From assembly GCF_014199625.1 (NCBI RefSeq), contig NZ_JACHNY010000010.1:1-64000 (forward strand): 64,000 bases of DNA, given 5' to 3'. The stretch is from Sphingomonas abaci. GTDB taxonomy: Bacteria > Pseudomonadota > Alphaproteobacteria > Sphingomonadales > Sphingomonadaceae. The notes below the pieces were generated by a model. That model had not been told where the DNA came from. It searched no databases and saw nothing but the letters and a program-made list of their open reading frames with translations. The translations under genes were made by a program, and so were the position numbers. Positions 9,148-16,924 of this stretch are shown here, one piece after another (within the stretch, counting starts at the first letter, position 1; each line of letters opens with the position of its first letter).

Positions 9148-9513
9148 TCAGCCTTGGAGCTGGTCGACGATCCAAGGCGCCGAGAAGATGATCGCGATGC
9201 CTATGATGACGGTGACGAGCGCCCCGGTGTTGACCCGCCCGGTCAGCCACCCGAACCCCGCCGCGATCAGCGCGAGGATCGCGACGATGCGCAGCAGCCC
9301 ATTGCTCAGCAGGCCGAGAACGGCGTTGCCGAAGCTCTCCAGATTGGTCTGCGCGAACGCCGGCTCGGCCGAGAGCAGCGACGTCAGCGCTACCACGCCG
9401 AACATCGACAACACCCGCGAGACCTTGCGCTGGCGTGGGGTCATCGCGTCGACGCGCGCGGTGACGCGGGTTCGGAGGGCAAGCGCCGGCCCACCGAAAG
9501 ATGCGAGATTCAT
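9148..9513 (-). CDS. virB2: VirB2 major pilin
   Basis: A 121-residue precursor with an unusually long leader of about 54 residues ending AFAQ. The mature pilin of about 67 residues has two hydrophobic helices (GLLRIVAILALIAAGFGWL and ALVTVIIGIAIIF) around the short GRVN loop, as in VirB2/TrbC. It starts inside the virB1 stop (ATGA). This subunit polymerises into the conjugative pilus. Confidence 0.93.
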   Translation of the reverse strand: MNLASFGGPALALRTRVTARVDAMTPRQRKVSRVLSMFGVVALTSLLSAEPAFAQTNLESFGNAVLGLLSNGLLRIVAILALIAAGFGWLTGRVNTGALVTVIIGIAIIFSAPWIVDQLQG

Positions 9514-10196
9514 CGGTTTTCTCCTTCTCCGGCGAGCCGCGCTCGCTCATATTCCGCCCTCGCAAACACGTCCCAGGATGGCGGCGGTGGGGGAGGCGCA
9601 GCCTTGGGCTGCCCCCCTTGGGACGTGTTTTCCTCGACGAGCGCGGCGAGCTGCGCAGTCGCGCCCGACCCTTCGCCGGTGTTTGTCGCGTCGGTGAACG
9701 CGCTCACGCGAACCGCGACGGGCCGGATGCCGTCGGAAACGCCGGCATTGCCGACCACCTTCCCGACATAGCCGTTGGAGAAGCCACGCGACTGCGACCC
9801 GGTGTTATACATGGATAGGGCGATGCGAAGCGCGCGCTGCGGGTGCAGCCCCGCGCGCACGCTATGGTAGTTGCCGGACAGCACCGCGCCTGCCGCGGCG
9901 ATGTTGGTGCAGGGATCGAACACGTTGTCCCAGGTCAGGCCGAGAGCCTTCATGTTCCGGGAGTTGATCTGCCCGAGACCGAGATCGACCGAATAGCCCT
10001 TGCTGACATAGGAGCGGGCGATTGCGATTGCCTGTGCCACGTTCGTCGCGGGTCCGACCTTGCGGCCGAGCCCGTTAACGTTGATCGCCAGCTCGAACCC
10101 CTGGCTTTCCGTTTGCACGATCGCCGCGATCGTCTCCGGGGCGACACCTGGCGCACACTGCGCTGCCAACCCTAGGACGATTGCGGACGGGAGCAT
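9510..10196 (-). CDS. virB1: VirB1 lytic transglycosylase
   Basis: A 228-residue SLT-family muramidase that opens peptidoglycan for channel assembly. The catalytic glutamate is in AAIVQTESQGFELAINVN, followed by the SVDLGLGQINSRN motif and YNTGS near the end of the domain. A Pro-rich tail follows. A weakly hydrophobic N-terminus may act as a signal. It begins 2 nt after the preceding stop. Confidence 0.92.
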   Translation of the reverse strand: MLPSAIVLGLAAQCAPGVAPETIAAIVQTESQGFELAINVNGLGRKVGPATNVAQAIAIARSYVSKGYSVDLGLGQINSRNMKALGLTWDNVFDPCTNIAAAGAVLSGNYHSVRAGLHPQRALRIALSMYNTGSQSRGFSNGYVGKVVGNAGVSDGIRPVAVRVSAFTDATNTGEGSGATAQLAALVEENTSQGGQPKAAPPPPPPSWDVFARAEYERARLAGEGENR

Positions 10197-10198
10197 CG

Positions 10199-10597
10199 TT
10201 ACCGCTCCGGTGTTCCGAAGCCCGGTATCGGCCCCGCCTGCGCTGTCGCCTCCGCTTGGGCGACCTGTGCGCTACTCGGCACTGTGTATCGGGTGCGGGA
10301 GCCGTCCTGCATCGTCATCACGACGTATCCGGGCCGTCCGTTTCGCGGCTTGGTATAGTCCGCCTTGCGAACCCCGCCGGCGCTGCACGTTGGGAAGCCT
10401 CCGCCCAGGCCGAGATGGGTGATGAGCTTGCGGATCGGGGGCACGCATTCCTGGAATTGCATCCAACCACCGGGGTTGCTGGCGCATAGCAAGACTTCGC
10501 AGGCCCAGGTGGAATCGGCTGCACGAGCGGGAACCGCCGCCATCGAGGCAGTCAGGAGGCCAGCAACTGGCGCGTACGAAAACAAGCGATTTGCCAT
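10199..10597 (-). CDS. TrbM-like exported conjugation protein
   Basis: A 132-residue exported protein with a signal peptide ending VPARAA. The mature part has the Cys pattern CEVLLCASNPGGW then QECVPPI and FPTCS, which resembles the TrbM family of conjugation proteins (disulphide-rich periplasmic factors). It is the first clear gene of the T4SS operon. The family call is from motif memory, not a search. Confidence 0.62.
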   Translation of the reverse strand: MANRLFSYAPVAGLLTASMAAVPARAADSTWACEVLLCASNPGGWMQFQECVPPIRKLITHLGLGGGFPTCSAGGVRKADYTKPRNGRPGYVVMTMQDGSRTRYTVPSSAQVAQAEATAQAGPIPGFGTPER

Positions 10598-10600
10598 GTT

Positions 10601-10617
10601 TTCACTCCTAGAGTGAA
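10601..10617. promoter_or_regulatory. Inverted repeat at the head of the T4SS operon
   Basis: TTCACTC and GAGTGAA form a perfect 7-bp inverted repeat around CTA, ending 3 nt before the start of the trbM-like gene and containing its ribosome site (AGGAG on the minus strand). It could be an operator or translational hairpin that controls the whole transfer operon. No bound factor can be named. Confidence 0.45.
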
Positions 10618-10696
10618 GGCAAGCTAAATCGCTCGGGCATGGTTGCCTAGCCCGAAAATGACAATTGGTTCATTCTGGGGGCAACATTCTATCGCA

Positions 10697-10984
10697 TTAA
10701 AAGGTCGCTTGGTCCTTCAAGCCGGGCCACGGATGGACATGGATTACGTCCTCATACCCGTAACCGAGGACGACATGGCGGATGGCCGAGGCCGCCTTTT
10801 TATACAGGCGAATCCGCTTCTTATCGTAGAGACCCACGTGGAAGAGCGCTGTGCCGCGCCAGCTCACCCGGACGTTGATGTGCCACCTGCCGCAGTCGCG
10901 CTGACATACATGGACGTCGGTAATCGTGCCGCCAGGTGGCCGCAGCGTCGTCAGTTCGCGCTCGAGCAGTAAATCCAACTCCAC
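10697..10984 (-). CDS. Conserved-looking small basic protein upstream of the T4SS operon
   Basis: About 95 residues from the GTG at 10984, which has GGGGG upstream; a longer reading from a GTG at 11062 adds 26 residues of less convincing sequence. The chain alternates beta-like hydrophobic stretches (WHINVRVSWRGTALFHVGLY) and a basic helix (KKRIRLYKKAASAIRHVV). I do not recognise the family. It reads toward the T4SS operon 99 nt away, so a regulatory role is possible but unproven. Confidence 0.5.
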   Translation of the reverse strand: MELDLLLERELTTLRPPGGTITDVHVCQRDCGRWHINVRVSWRGTALFHVGLYDKKRIRLYKKAASAIRHVVLGYGYEDVIHVHPWPGLKDQATF

Positions 10985-11076
10985 CCTATTCCCCCGTAGT
11001 GATTCATGCGGTTTTCGCTGGTGCTTTGTGGCTTCCCCCGATAGCCTGTATGCGTCCTGCACCGGGGGTGTCTTAG

Positions 11077-11961
11077 ATGGCCCAACGTCAGACCGCTACG
11101 ATCGAGGAACAGGCCGACCGCATCGTCCGCCAGCTTGGGGGCAAATGGCATGGCGCGTCGGCCATGTGCCGATGTCCTGCCCACGCCGACGGCAGAGCCA
11201 GCCTGTCGATCCGCGTCGGCGAACGCGCCGTGCTGTTTCACTGCTTCGCCGGCTGTACGACCGACGCGATCATGGCGGCGCTGCGCTCGGGCAAGATCCT
11301 AGCTTCCCCTGACCACGATCCTGGCCAGCGCCAGCAGAGCAAGGCCGACCTTAACAAGCTGGCACTGGCGGTGTGGCGTCACGCCGAGCCCTTCGCCGGC
11401 ACGCTGGCGGACCGCTACCTGCGCGAGGGACGCTCGATCGTTCCCGACAGAATCAACGCCCGCTTCGATCCCCGTTGCCAGTGCGGCGCCGGTGCCGCCA
11501 AGGCGTTCGCGCCGGCGCTGATCGTCCCGATCGAGGAGGACGTCGGCGTCGTCGCGATACACCGGACCTTCCTGACGCCGGACGGCCGCTGGAAGGCCCA
11601 CATGGACGAGCCCAAGCGGATGCTCGGCAATCCGGGCGTCGGTGCGGTCCGCTGGGGCGGCATCCCGCTCGACGGCATCCTGCGCCTCGCCGAAGGCGTC
11701 GAGGACGCGGCCAGCGTGATGAACCTGCTCGGCGCCGGCCATTCCGTGTGGCCCGTGTTGGGGATCGAGCGGTATCAGGCCATCGCTATCCCCGAGAGCA
11801 TCCATACCGTCATCATCTACAGCCAACATGGCGCCGAGGCGGCACGCGCGATCGAGCGCGCTCGCCCGCACCTGGCGGCAAACGGTCGCCAGCTAATCGT
11901 GAAGCTGCCGCCCCATGCCGGCGACTGGAATGACCTTCTGCGCGAGATCCGCTCGCTATGA
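11077..11961 (+). CDS. CHC2 zinc-finger / toprim-type primase-like protein
   Basis: A 294-residue protein. The N-terminal zinc ribbon has CRCPAH followed by FHCFAGC, as in plasmid and phage primases. The C-terminal part resembles a toprim fold with LAEGVEDA, where the glutamate would be catalytic, and ends GDWNDLL. The expected acidic pair in the next strand is replaced by IIYSQHG, so catalysis is doubtful. Such proteins are common next to conjugation genes. It is transcribed away from the T4SS operon and overlaps the nuclease gene by ATGA. Confidence 0.8.
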   Translation: MAQRQTATIEEQADRIVRQLGGKWHGASAMCRCPAHADGRASLSIRVGERAVLFHCFAGCTTDAIMAALRSGKILASPDHDPGQRQQSKADLNKLALAVWRHAEPFAGTLADRYLREGRSIVPDRINARFDPRCQCGAGAAKAFAPALIVPIEEDVGVVAIHRTFLTPDGRWKAHMDEPKRMLGNPGVGAVRWGGIPLDGILRLAEGVEDAASVMNLLGAGHSVWPVLGIERYQAIAIPESIHTVIIYSQHGAEAARAIERARPHLAANGRQLIVKLPPHAGDWNDLLREIRSL

Positions 11962-12557
11962 AGCTGTTTCCCGGAGCGACGCGCTTCCAACGATGGACGA
12001 TGGGCGCGACGTTCCTGATCGTGGCGAGCTATGCCATCTCGCAGAACCGGCAGTCCCTCCTGGAAGTGTCTAAAACCCGGCTGTCATCGCAAAGCCCGAG
12101 GATCATCGACGGCGATACGATCGACTTCCCCAATGGACGGGTGCGTGTCGTCGGGATCGATGCGCCTGATGACGATCTGCCTGGGCTCAAGGCATTGTCG
12201 AGCGATGCTTTGCGGCGGTTGTCGGCACGTGATGGCGGAATGGACTGCTCGGTATCGATGTTCGACTATGCGCTTCGGCATGAGAGCCAGTGTCGCACCG
12301 CCCCCAAGAGCTACGGCCGGTTGAACCTGGCATGCCGCTTTCCCGCGAACAGGGCGAGCGTCGGGGCAACAATGGTCGCCCAGGGCTATGCGGTGGATTA
12401 CCGCGTGTTCTCGGGAGGGGCCTATGTCGACTTGATGCGGAAGGCAGCAGCACAGCGGGCGGGGCTATGGGGCGTGGACTACGAGGGTATGCGGCAGCTC
12501 GCGATCCGCAGGGCGCAGGTGCCGCAAGGATGCGCGGTCGAGACAATCAAGAAGTAG
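11958..12557 (+). CDS. Thermonuclease-family (SNase-like) exported protein
   Basis: A 199-residue protein with an N-terminal hydrophobic segment (TMGATFLIVASYAI) and a staphylococcal-nuclease-like domain: RIIDGDTIDFPNGRVRVVGIDAPD matches the first strands and an active-site loop, and MVAQGYAVDYR plus AQRAGLWG match the later family motifs. SNase-like genes recur on conjugative plasmids. It is translationally coupled to the toprim gene. Confidence 0.85.
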   Translation: MKLFPGATRFQRWTMGATFLIVASYAISQNRQSLLEVSKTRLSSQSPRIIDGDTIDFPNGRVRVVGIDAPDDDLPGLKALSSDALRRLSARDGGMDCSVSMFDYALRHESQCRTAPKSYGRLNLACRFPANRASVGATMVAQGYAVDYRVFSGGAYVDLMRKAAAQRAGLWGVDYEGMRQLAIRRAQVPQGCAVETIKK

Positions 12558-12585
12558 CAGGGCCTTGCCTCCCGCACTCTTCTCC

Positions 12586-12603
12586 GCGGCGCCGAAGCGC
12601 CGC
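12586..12603. other. GC-rich hairpin after the nuclease gene
   Basis: GCGGCGC and GCGCCGC pair perfectly around CGAA, 29 nt after the nuclease stop. There is no T-run, so it may be an RNA end-protection or weak termination structure rather than a classic terminator. Confidence 0.4.
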
Positions 12604-12709
12604 TTCGCGACACCCCGCTCGCCCGCCGCGGCCCATCCGAGTGACGATCAACTAGGCTGCACCGCACCGCCCTTAGCGGTCGGCGGAGTTGTTCGCGTGC
12701 GGACAGCCG

Positions 12710-13036
12710 ATGCTTGAGCGCGGCTCTCCGCGCGCGGTAGTCATCGGCCGATGGGGCGCGGCGTTCTCGCTCGTGATCGCGGCCGTGCTGGCCGGCGGCC
12801 TCATCCGCGTGTATCCGTACCTGCTCCCGAACAGGCTGCCTGGCCTCATTCTCTACGAGCTAGGGCCGTCGCTAATGCTGGCCGTGGCGATCGGCGCCGC
12901 CCTCATCATCACCCGCGACAGCAGCGCCCTTGGAGCCCGCGCGCGCCTGGCCCTGTTCTCCCTGGCTGCGCTCGCGACGGGCGCTATCGTGCTCGCCGTG
13001 GAGTTCAACGACGCGCTGCGGGGGCAATGGATGTGA
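12710..13036 (+). CDS. Small membrane protein of unknown function
   Basis: 108 residues from the ATG at 12710, with three hydrophobic segments (AAFSLVIAAVLAGGLI, LGPSLMLAVAIGAALII, ALFSLAALATGAIVLAV). No family is recognised. A TTG at 12689 would add seven residues. The ribosome site is weak. Confidence 0.6.
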   Translation: MLERGSPRAVVIGRWGAAFSLVIAAVLAGGLIRVYPYLLPNRLPGLILYELGPSLMLAVAIGAALIITRDSSALGARARLALFSLAALATGAIVLAVEFNDALRGQWM

Positions 13037-13103
13037 AGGCGCTGGCCCAGCGCATGTTCATGCCGAGCCGGATCGGCTCTCCCTCACATGAGGAACAACG
13101 CTC

Positions 13104-13823
13104 ATGCAGTTCGATGATGCCACCATTCACAACCTCGCAGCCGAGATGTTCTGGCGAATGGCAGACGAGTGCGGCGTAGGCGAGGTCAACGAGCGGGTGC
13201 TGGCGACCGAAGGGCGGTGCCTCCTTGAGCATCGTTTCGATAACGATCTGTGGCGTGAGTACCCGCTTTTCTCGCTGCCTGACGACGAGGTCACGCGCGT
13301 CCTGAAAGCAGTGGCGTTCGAGGCTCTCGATTTTACGCGCAACCAGCAAAATATGATCGGGCAAGTCTATCTTGAGGACCGGGAGGGTGGCCGCTCCCCA
13401 AGCGCAGCGCAGCTCGATACGCAGCCGCTTGCCAAGGCGCCGACCTTCAGCAGCAACCGCGCGATCGAGCGGATCGGTCGTCTCTGCCTCCGCCACCCGC
13501 TACCTGCCGTGGTTTTCGCCGACTCCGTCCCAACAGCAGCCGTGATCCAGGTCGATGACACAGCAACCGCATTGGGCTTTGATCTTCCAATGTTCCTCAA
13601 CGTGGCCGGTCGTCAGCAGTTTGGTGACGATACCGTGATCCTCACCGGCTACTTCTTCATCCCCGTACCTGACGTGACGACAGGAGACCTTTGGAACCAC
13701 GTCATCCAAAACTCGCATCGCAACGTACAAGGGAATACCCTTCAAACCTCGGACGGCGAGTGGGTGATCCGATACGAGTGGCCAGCTCCAAAGAGCGCAT
13801 TTTCCTGGTTTCGCCGCTCCTAG
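13104..13823 (+). CDS. Hypothetical protein, 239 residues
   Basis: A soluble acidic protein with GAGGAAC before the ATG. The N-terminal half is helical, and the C-terminal half is beta-rich (FGDDTVILTGYFFIPVPDV). No catalytic motif or family is recognised. It stands between the small membrane gene and a palindrome site, on the same strand as its neighbours. Confidence 0.7.
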   Translation: MQFDDATIHNLAAEMFWRMADECGVGEVNERVLATEGRCLLEHRFDNDLWREYPLFSLPDDEVTRVLKAVAFEALDFTRNQQNMIGQVYLEDREGGRSPSAAQLDTQPLAKAPTFSSNRAIERIGRLCLRHPLPAVVFADSVPTAAVIQVDDTATALGFDLPMFLNVAGRQQFGDDTVILTGYFFIPVPDVTTGDLWNHVIQNSHRNVQGNTLQTSDGEWVIRYEWPAPKSAFSWFRRS

Positions 13824-13842
13824 AGCGGCCAGGACCCGTTGG

Positions 13843-13860
13843 GTGTGCCACGTGGCACAC
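13843..13860. repeat. Dispersed palindrome, copy 2
   Basis: An exact 18-bp copy of GTGTGCCACGTGGCACAC in the 81-bp gap before the putative nuclease gene, 19 nt after the preceding stop codon. Confidence 0.9.
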
Positions 13861-13904
13861 GTGAGGGCGTGCATGATCCGATCGCGCTGAGCTATGACCG
13901 CAGG

Positions 13905-14882
13905 ATGACGTGGAAACCCCGAAACCTGCGTGAATTAGGCCGAATGATCGTCGGCGATGCCGAGCATTTCCACTACCGTTCGAGCAAATACATCACGGAG
14001 TTTTTCGAGGATTGCGACCTGGAGTTCGTCCATCAGGGCGAGACCCGACCCGTTTGGGCGGCAGAGCGGATCGAAGAAGTGCTCGCGATGCCGAAAGCCT
14101 CAGCCACGACGATGCCCGACGCATTCGTGCTGATCATCCGCCGGCTGCTCGACAGGGGCGAGGTCGTCAACGACGATGCTGAGCGCAGCTTGGCGCTCGC
14201 CGCGCTGAACATCACGCTCGCGCGCGAGGGTTGGGAAGCTTTCTACGACGATCACGGCATCGCCCAGATCAAGCACATCGCGACCAATACCGTTGCGCAG
14301 ATGGCGAACCCGCACCGGCCTTTCACGCCGTCAGAGCTGGAGCGGCGCGACCAGCTCCTCGCCTTTCTGGGCCGCTGTTCGGAAGACGAGCTGATCGATG
14401 AGGTGTTGCTTCCCCTATTCCGCCAGTTTGGCTTTCACCGGATCACTGCAGCCGGACACAAGGACAAGGCGCTGGAATACGGCAAAGACGTCTGGATGAA
14501 ATACACCCTGCCGACCCTGCACGTCCTCTACTTCGGCATCCAGGCCAAGAAGGGGAAGCTGGACGCCGCGGGTGTCAGCACCAGCAACGTCGCCGAGATC
14601 CACAACCAGGTGTCGATGATGCTCGGCCACGAGATTTTTGACCCCGAGCTGAGCCGCCGCGTTCTGGTGGATCACGCCTTCATCGTTGCCGGAGGCGAGA
14701 TCACGAAGCAGGCCCGCAACTGGATCGGCAACAAGCTCGACGCCAGTAAGCGGTCCCAGGTCATGTTCATGGACCGGGATGACATCCTCAACCTGTTCGT
14801 CGTTAACAATCTCCCGCTTCCCAAAGGCGCCCTCCCCGCCCCGCAACCCACGTGGGACACGGACGATGATGTGCCGTTCTAG
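13905..14882 (+). CDS. Possible PD-(D/E)XK-type nuclease, otherwise unknown
   Basis: 325 residues from the ATG at 13905; the reading is open to 13839 but that part covers the palindrome. The N-terminal 150 residues are helical. A central segment, LLPLFRQFGFHRITAAGHKDK then EYGKDVWMK then YFGIQAKKGKLD, matches the layout of Mrr-like or PD-(D/E)XK nucleases, with a conserved Asp followed two strands later by Gln-x-Lys. The tail ends in an acidic WDTDDDVPF. No partner methylase is next to it. A defence or DNA-processing role is inference from motifs only. Confidence 0.6.
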   Translation: MTWKPRNLRELGRMIVGDAEHFHYRSSKYITEFFEDCDLEFVHQGETRPVWAAERIEEVLAMPKASATTMPDAFVLIIRRLLDRGEVVNDDAERSLALAALNITLAREGWEAFYDDHGIAQIKHIATNTVAQMANPHRPFTPSELERRDQLLAFLGRCSEDELIDEVLLPLFRQFGFHRITAAGHKDKALEYGKDVWMKYTLPTLHVLYFGIQAKKGKLDAAGVSTSNVAEIHNQVSMMLGHEIFDPELSRRVLVDHAFIVAGGEITKQARNWIGNKLDASKRSQVMFMDRDDILNLFVVNNLPLPKGALPAPQPTWDTDDDVPF

Positions 14883-14907
14883 GCATCGCTATTGGAGCTT
14901 CGGAAGG

Positions 14908-14925
14908 GTGCGCTACGTAGCACAG
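14908..14925. repeat. Degenerate copy of the dispersed palindrome
   Basis: GTGCGCTACGTAGCACAG matches the 18-bp palindrome at 14 positions and keeps a central 10-bp palindrome. It lies 26 nt after the putative nuclease gene. It may be a decayed site or chance. Confidence 0.4.
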
Positions 14926-14948
14926 CTATACCCGCGACAGATAAACCA

Positions 14949-14973
14949 AGGGCCGCCCTTTTGGGGCGGCCCT
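14949..14973. terminator. Hairpin after the putative nuclease gene
   Basis: GGGCCGCCC and GGGCGGCCC pair around TTTTG, extended by one A-T pair. It lies 67 nt after the stop codon at 14882 and may end transcription from the left; no clear T-run follows on the plus strand. The rest of the gap up to 15091 shows no gene. Confidence 0.5.
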
Positions 14974-15091
14974 GGCCGTTTAGTTCCCTCTCGGGAAACG
15001 GACACTCCCACAGGGGGAGGCCGCGAGTGCTCCCCATGTAGAAACCGATCAGTTAGGATTCAACTAAAATCTGACAGGGGCCGGGCGGCCC

Positions 15092-15526
15092 TTAAGCCGC
15101 GGGGGGCGGAGCCTCTCCCTGCGTTACCGGTGCCGAGGGCACCGGTAGCCATTTCAGCACCAGGCGCAGCATGTCATCGAACTCGGGCACGGGCATCCGC
15201 GCGATGCCGCCCTTGTCCGGGAGGAGCCGGCTAACCGCAACCGTCGTGATCTTGTCGCAGATCGCGAACGCTGCCCGACCGTCGATCGTTGTCTGCAACG
15301 GGAAAGCCCACTTGTTGCCCGGCTGCGCCTGCGTCGAGCAGGGGACGACCGTGACGGCGCCGTGCAGCGTGTTCTTGAACGAAACGATCACCACAGGCCG
15401 CCGCTTCCAGAACTCCGGAAGCTGCGCATCCTGCGGGAAGTCGCACCAATAGAGCTGCCGGATGCTCGGCGCCGACGTCACCCGCGGGGGCACATAGGGC
15501 GGCGGCTGCTGGACATGCGCGTTCAC
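15092..15526 (-). CDS. PemK/MazF-like toxin-family protein
   Basis: 144 residues. The core YWCDFPQ, then PVVIVSFKN, then VTVVPCST and ICDKITTVAVSRL matches the strands of the MazF/PemK endoribonuclease fold. The N-terminal Pro-rich extension and C-terminal tail are extra. The gene starts with GTG overlapping the stop of the HTH gene (GTGA), so the two are coupled. No classic MazE or PemI antitoxin is next to it, so toxicity is not certain. Confidence 0.75.
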   Translation of the reverse strand: MNAHVQQPPPYVPPRVTSAPSIRQLYWCDFPQDAQLPEFWKRRPVVIVSFKNTLHGAVTVVPCSTQAQPGNKWAFPLQTTIDGRAAFAICDKITTVAVSRLLPDKGGIARMPVPEFDDMLRLVLKWLPVPSAPVTQGEAPPPAA

Positions 15527-16008
15527 GCGCCATCATCCTTGACGAGGCGCAGCTTGGGAGCCCCTTTTCGGTTCTGACGGATCTTCTTGATCTCGGACTT
15601 CTCCTTGATCTCCGCGAGCTTCTCATCCGCAAAGGGTTTGGCCGCCTCGATCAGTCCGTCGAGATGGTAAATGTTCGTCCGGCTTCCCTGGTCGGTCCGG
15701 CGTTCTTCGCGCCGGATGTATCCGGCAGCCTCGAGACTGGCGATGTGCTTCTGGATCGTGCGCGGGTGGACGTTCATGGCTTGCGCCATGGTGCTTTTGG
15801 ACGGGTAAGGTTTCCCTTCCGCCGTCCACCATTTGCTCGCCAGATACAGCACGATGTTGAGATCGAGCGGTTCGAGGCCAAGCTGACGCTGGTTCTCGAT
15901 GATGACGCTCGGCAGCGCCGTCCAACCCGCATCCATCAGCGGCTTGGTCCACTTCTTCTCGTTCGTTCGCAGATCGGAGCTGCTGTCAGTTTGCTTCTTG
16001 GCCGCCAT
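15523..16008 (-). CDS. Helix-turn-helix DNA-binding protein upstream of the PemK-like gene
   Basis: 161 residues. Residues about 45-115 form a winged helix (LDLNIVLYLASKWW, SKSTMAQAMNVHPRTIQKHIASLEAAGYI), as in HTH_36 proteins found in phage and plasmid replication or accessory loci. The C-terminus is Lys-rich. It could be an accessory replication protein or the partner and regulator of the PemK-like gene it overlaps. Neither role can be decided from sequence. Confidence 0.75.
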   Translation of the reverse strand: MAAKKQTDSSSDLRTNEKKWTKPLMDAGWTALPSVIIENQRQLGLEPLDLNIVLYLASKWWTAEGKPYPSKSTMAQAMNVHPRTIQKHIASLEAAGYIRREERRTDQGSRTNIYHLDGLIEAAKPFADEKLAEIKEKSEIKKIRQNRKGAPKLRLVKDDGA

Positions 16009-16264
16009 GGGGCTATTCCTTTCTCCCGGCGGATATGCCCCTCGCGCGTAGGGGGTTCAAGTTTGAGGGGTAGCCCCCAGCGCCGCCCCCGTAAGGCGCC
16101 AAGGGCGCCCGGGGGGGCGCCTCTCAGGGCTCCGGCCGGGAGCCGCAGCGGCCCTGCAAAGTATAGCCAGTGCCCATGTAGACGTCACTCAGGGCATACT
16201 CATGGCGTATCAACCGAGTAACCGCAGGGGGGAGCCGTAACGACCTCCCCCTCTGCCGTGAATT
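16009..16264. other. Intergenic GC-rich region upstream of the HTH gene
   Basis: No convincing gene. It contains short GC palindromes (GGCGCCAAGGGCGCC near 16096-16110) and then a more AT-containing stretch (near 16160-16215) that could hold the promoter of the HTH-PemK pair. I see no iteron series. Confidence 0.4.
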
Positions 16265-16579
16265 TCACGCGAAGGCTTCGTCGGCGAGGTTGCCGTCCCG
16301 ACTCTCCACGATCAGTGCCACCGTGTCTTCCCGGTCCCTCGGGTTGAACACACGGCCGACTACCGTCCAGATCGACCGATCTTGCGGATCGTTCCGATCC
16401 TGACCCACGATCACGCCGGGATCGAGGATCGTGTCGCCGATCGCGGGCACCTGGCCGGCAAACTGCTCCACCCCATACTCGACGCCCCCGTCAAAGACCT
16501 TGCCGGTTGGGTCGCGGTGCAGGATCCGAATGCTGGTCACGCGCTGTCGCTCCGCCACGGCGTTGTGCCGATCATCCAT
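16265..16579 (-). CDS. Hypothetical 104-residue protein
   Basis: Starts at the ATG at 16579 (MDDRHNAVAERQRV). The chain is rich in beta-prone and polar residues with IWTVVGRVFNPRDRE near the end. The open frame continues far upstream, but that part covers the structured leader before ardC and is not credible protein. It diverges from ardC. No family is recognised. Confidence 0.5.
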   Translation of the reverse strand: MDDRHNAVAERQRVTSIRILHRDPTGKVFDGGVEYGVEQFAGQVPAIGDTILDPGVIVGQDRNDPQDRSIWTVVGRVFNPRDREDTVALIVESRDGNLADEAFA

Positions 16580-16667
16580 CAACAGATCGCGCAAAGCACG
16601 CCCGCTGCCAAGACTATGCCATGCGGCAAAGGACGAGCCGTTGGCCCGGCACAGGCTCGCCGGCGCC

Positions 16668-16924
16668 GCAGCCCTCCCCCGGAGGCCCGCCGGCGCGGGG
16701 AACACCAAGGGCGGCTGCCCTTTCGTTCCCGAACGACAATCAGGCCCCCCGTGTAATCCGCCAAGCGCGGCACCCGACGCCCTCTGGGCGTCGGCCACGC
16801 TAGGGCGGCCCGCCCGCGCCAGGGACCAGATTCTCGCCCTCCCTCCCCATCCCGTTCCTCGCCGGAAAGGCAGAGCCGGTTGCTGTTGCGACCGGCTTTC
16901 AGCCTCGAAGGAAAGGAAGAGACC
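16668..16924 (+). ncRNA. Structured leader, copy A (before ardC)
   Basis: One of three related leaders. Hairpin 1 (16698-16730) has GGGAAC/GTTCCC outside and AAGGGC/GCCCTT inside. Hairpin 2 (16765-16800) has CCGACGCCC/GGGCGTCGG, with CCGCC/GGCGG (16758-16762 and 16804-16808) closing it further out. Hairpin 3 (16874-16897) has AGCCGGT/ACCGGCT and lies 27 nt before the ardC ATG. Copies B and C keep the same order while their stem bases differ in paired fashion. It is probably a transcribed cis-acting leader; a shared promoter is the alternative. Confidence 0.6.
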
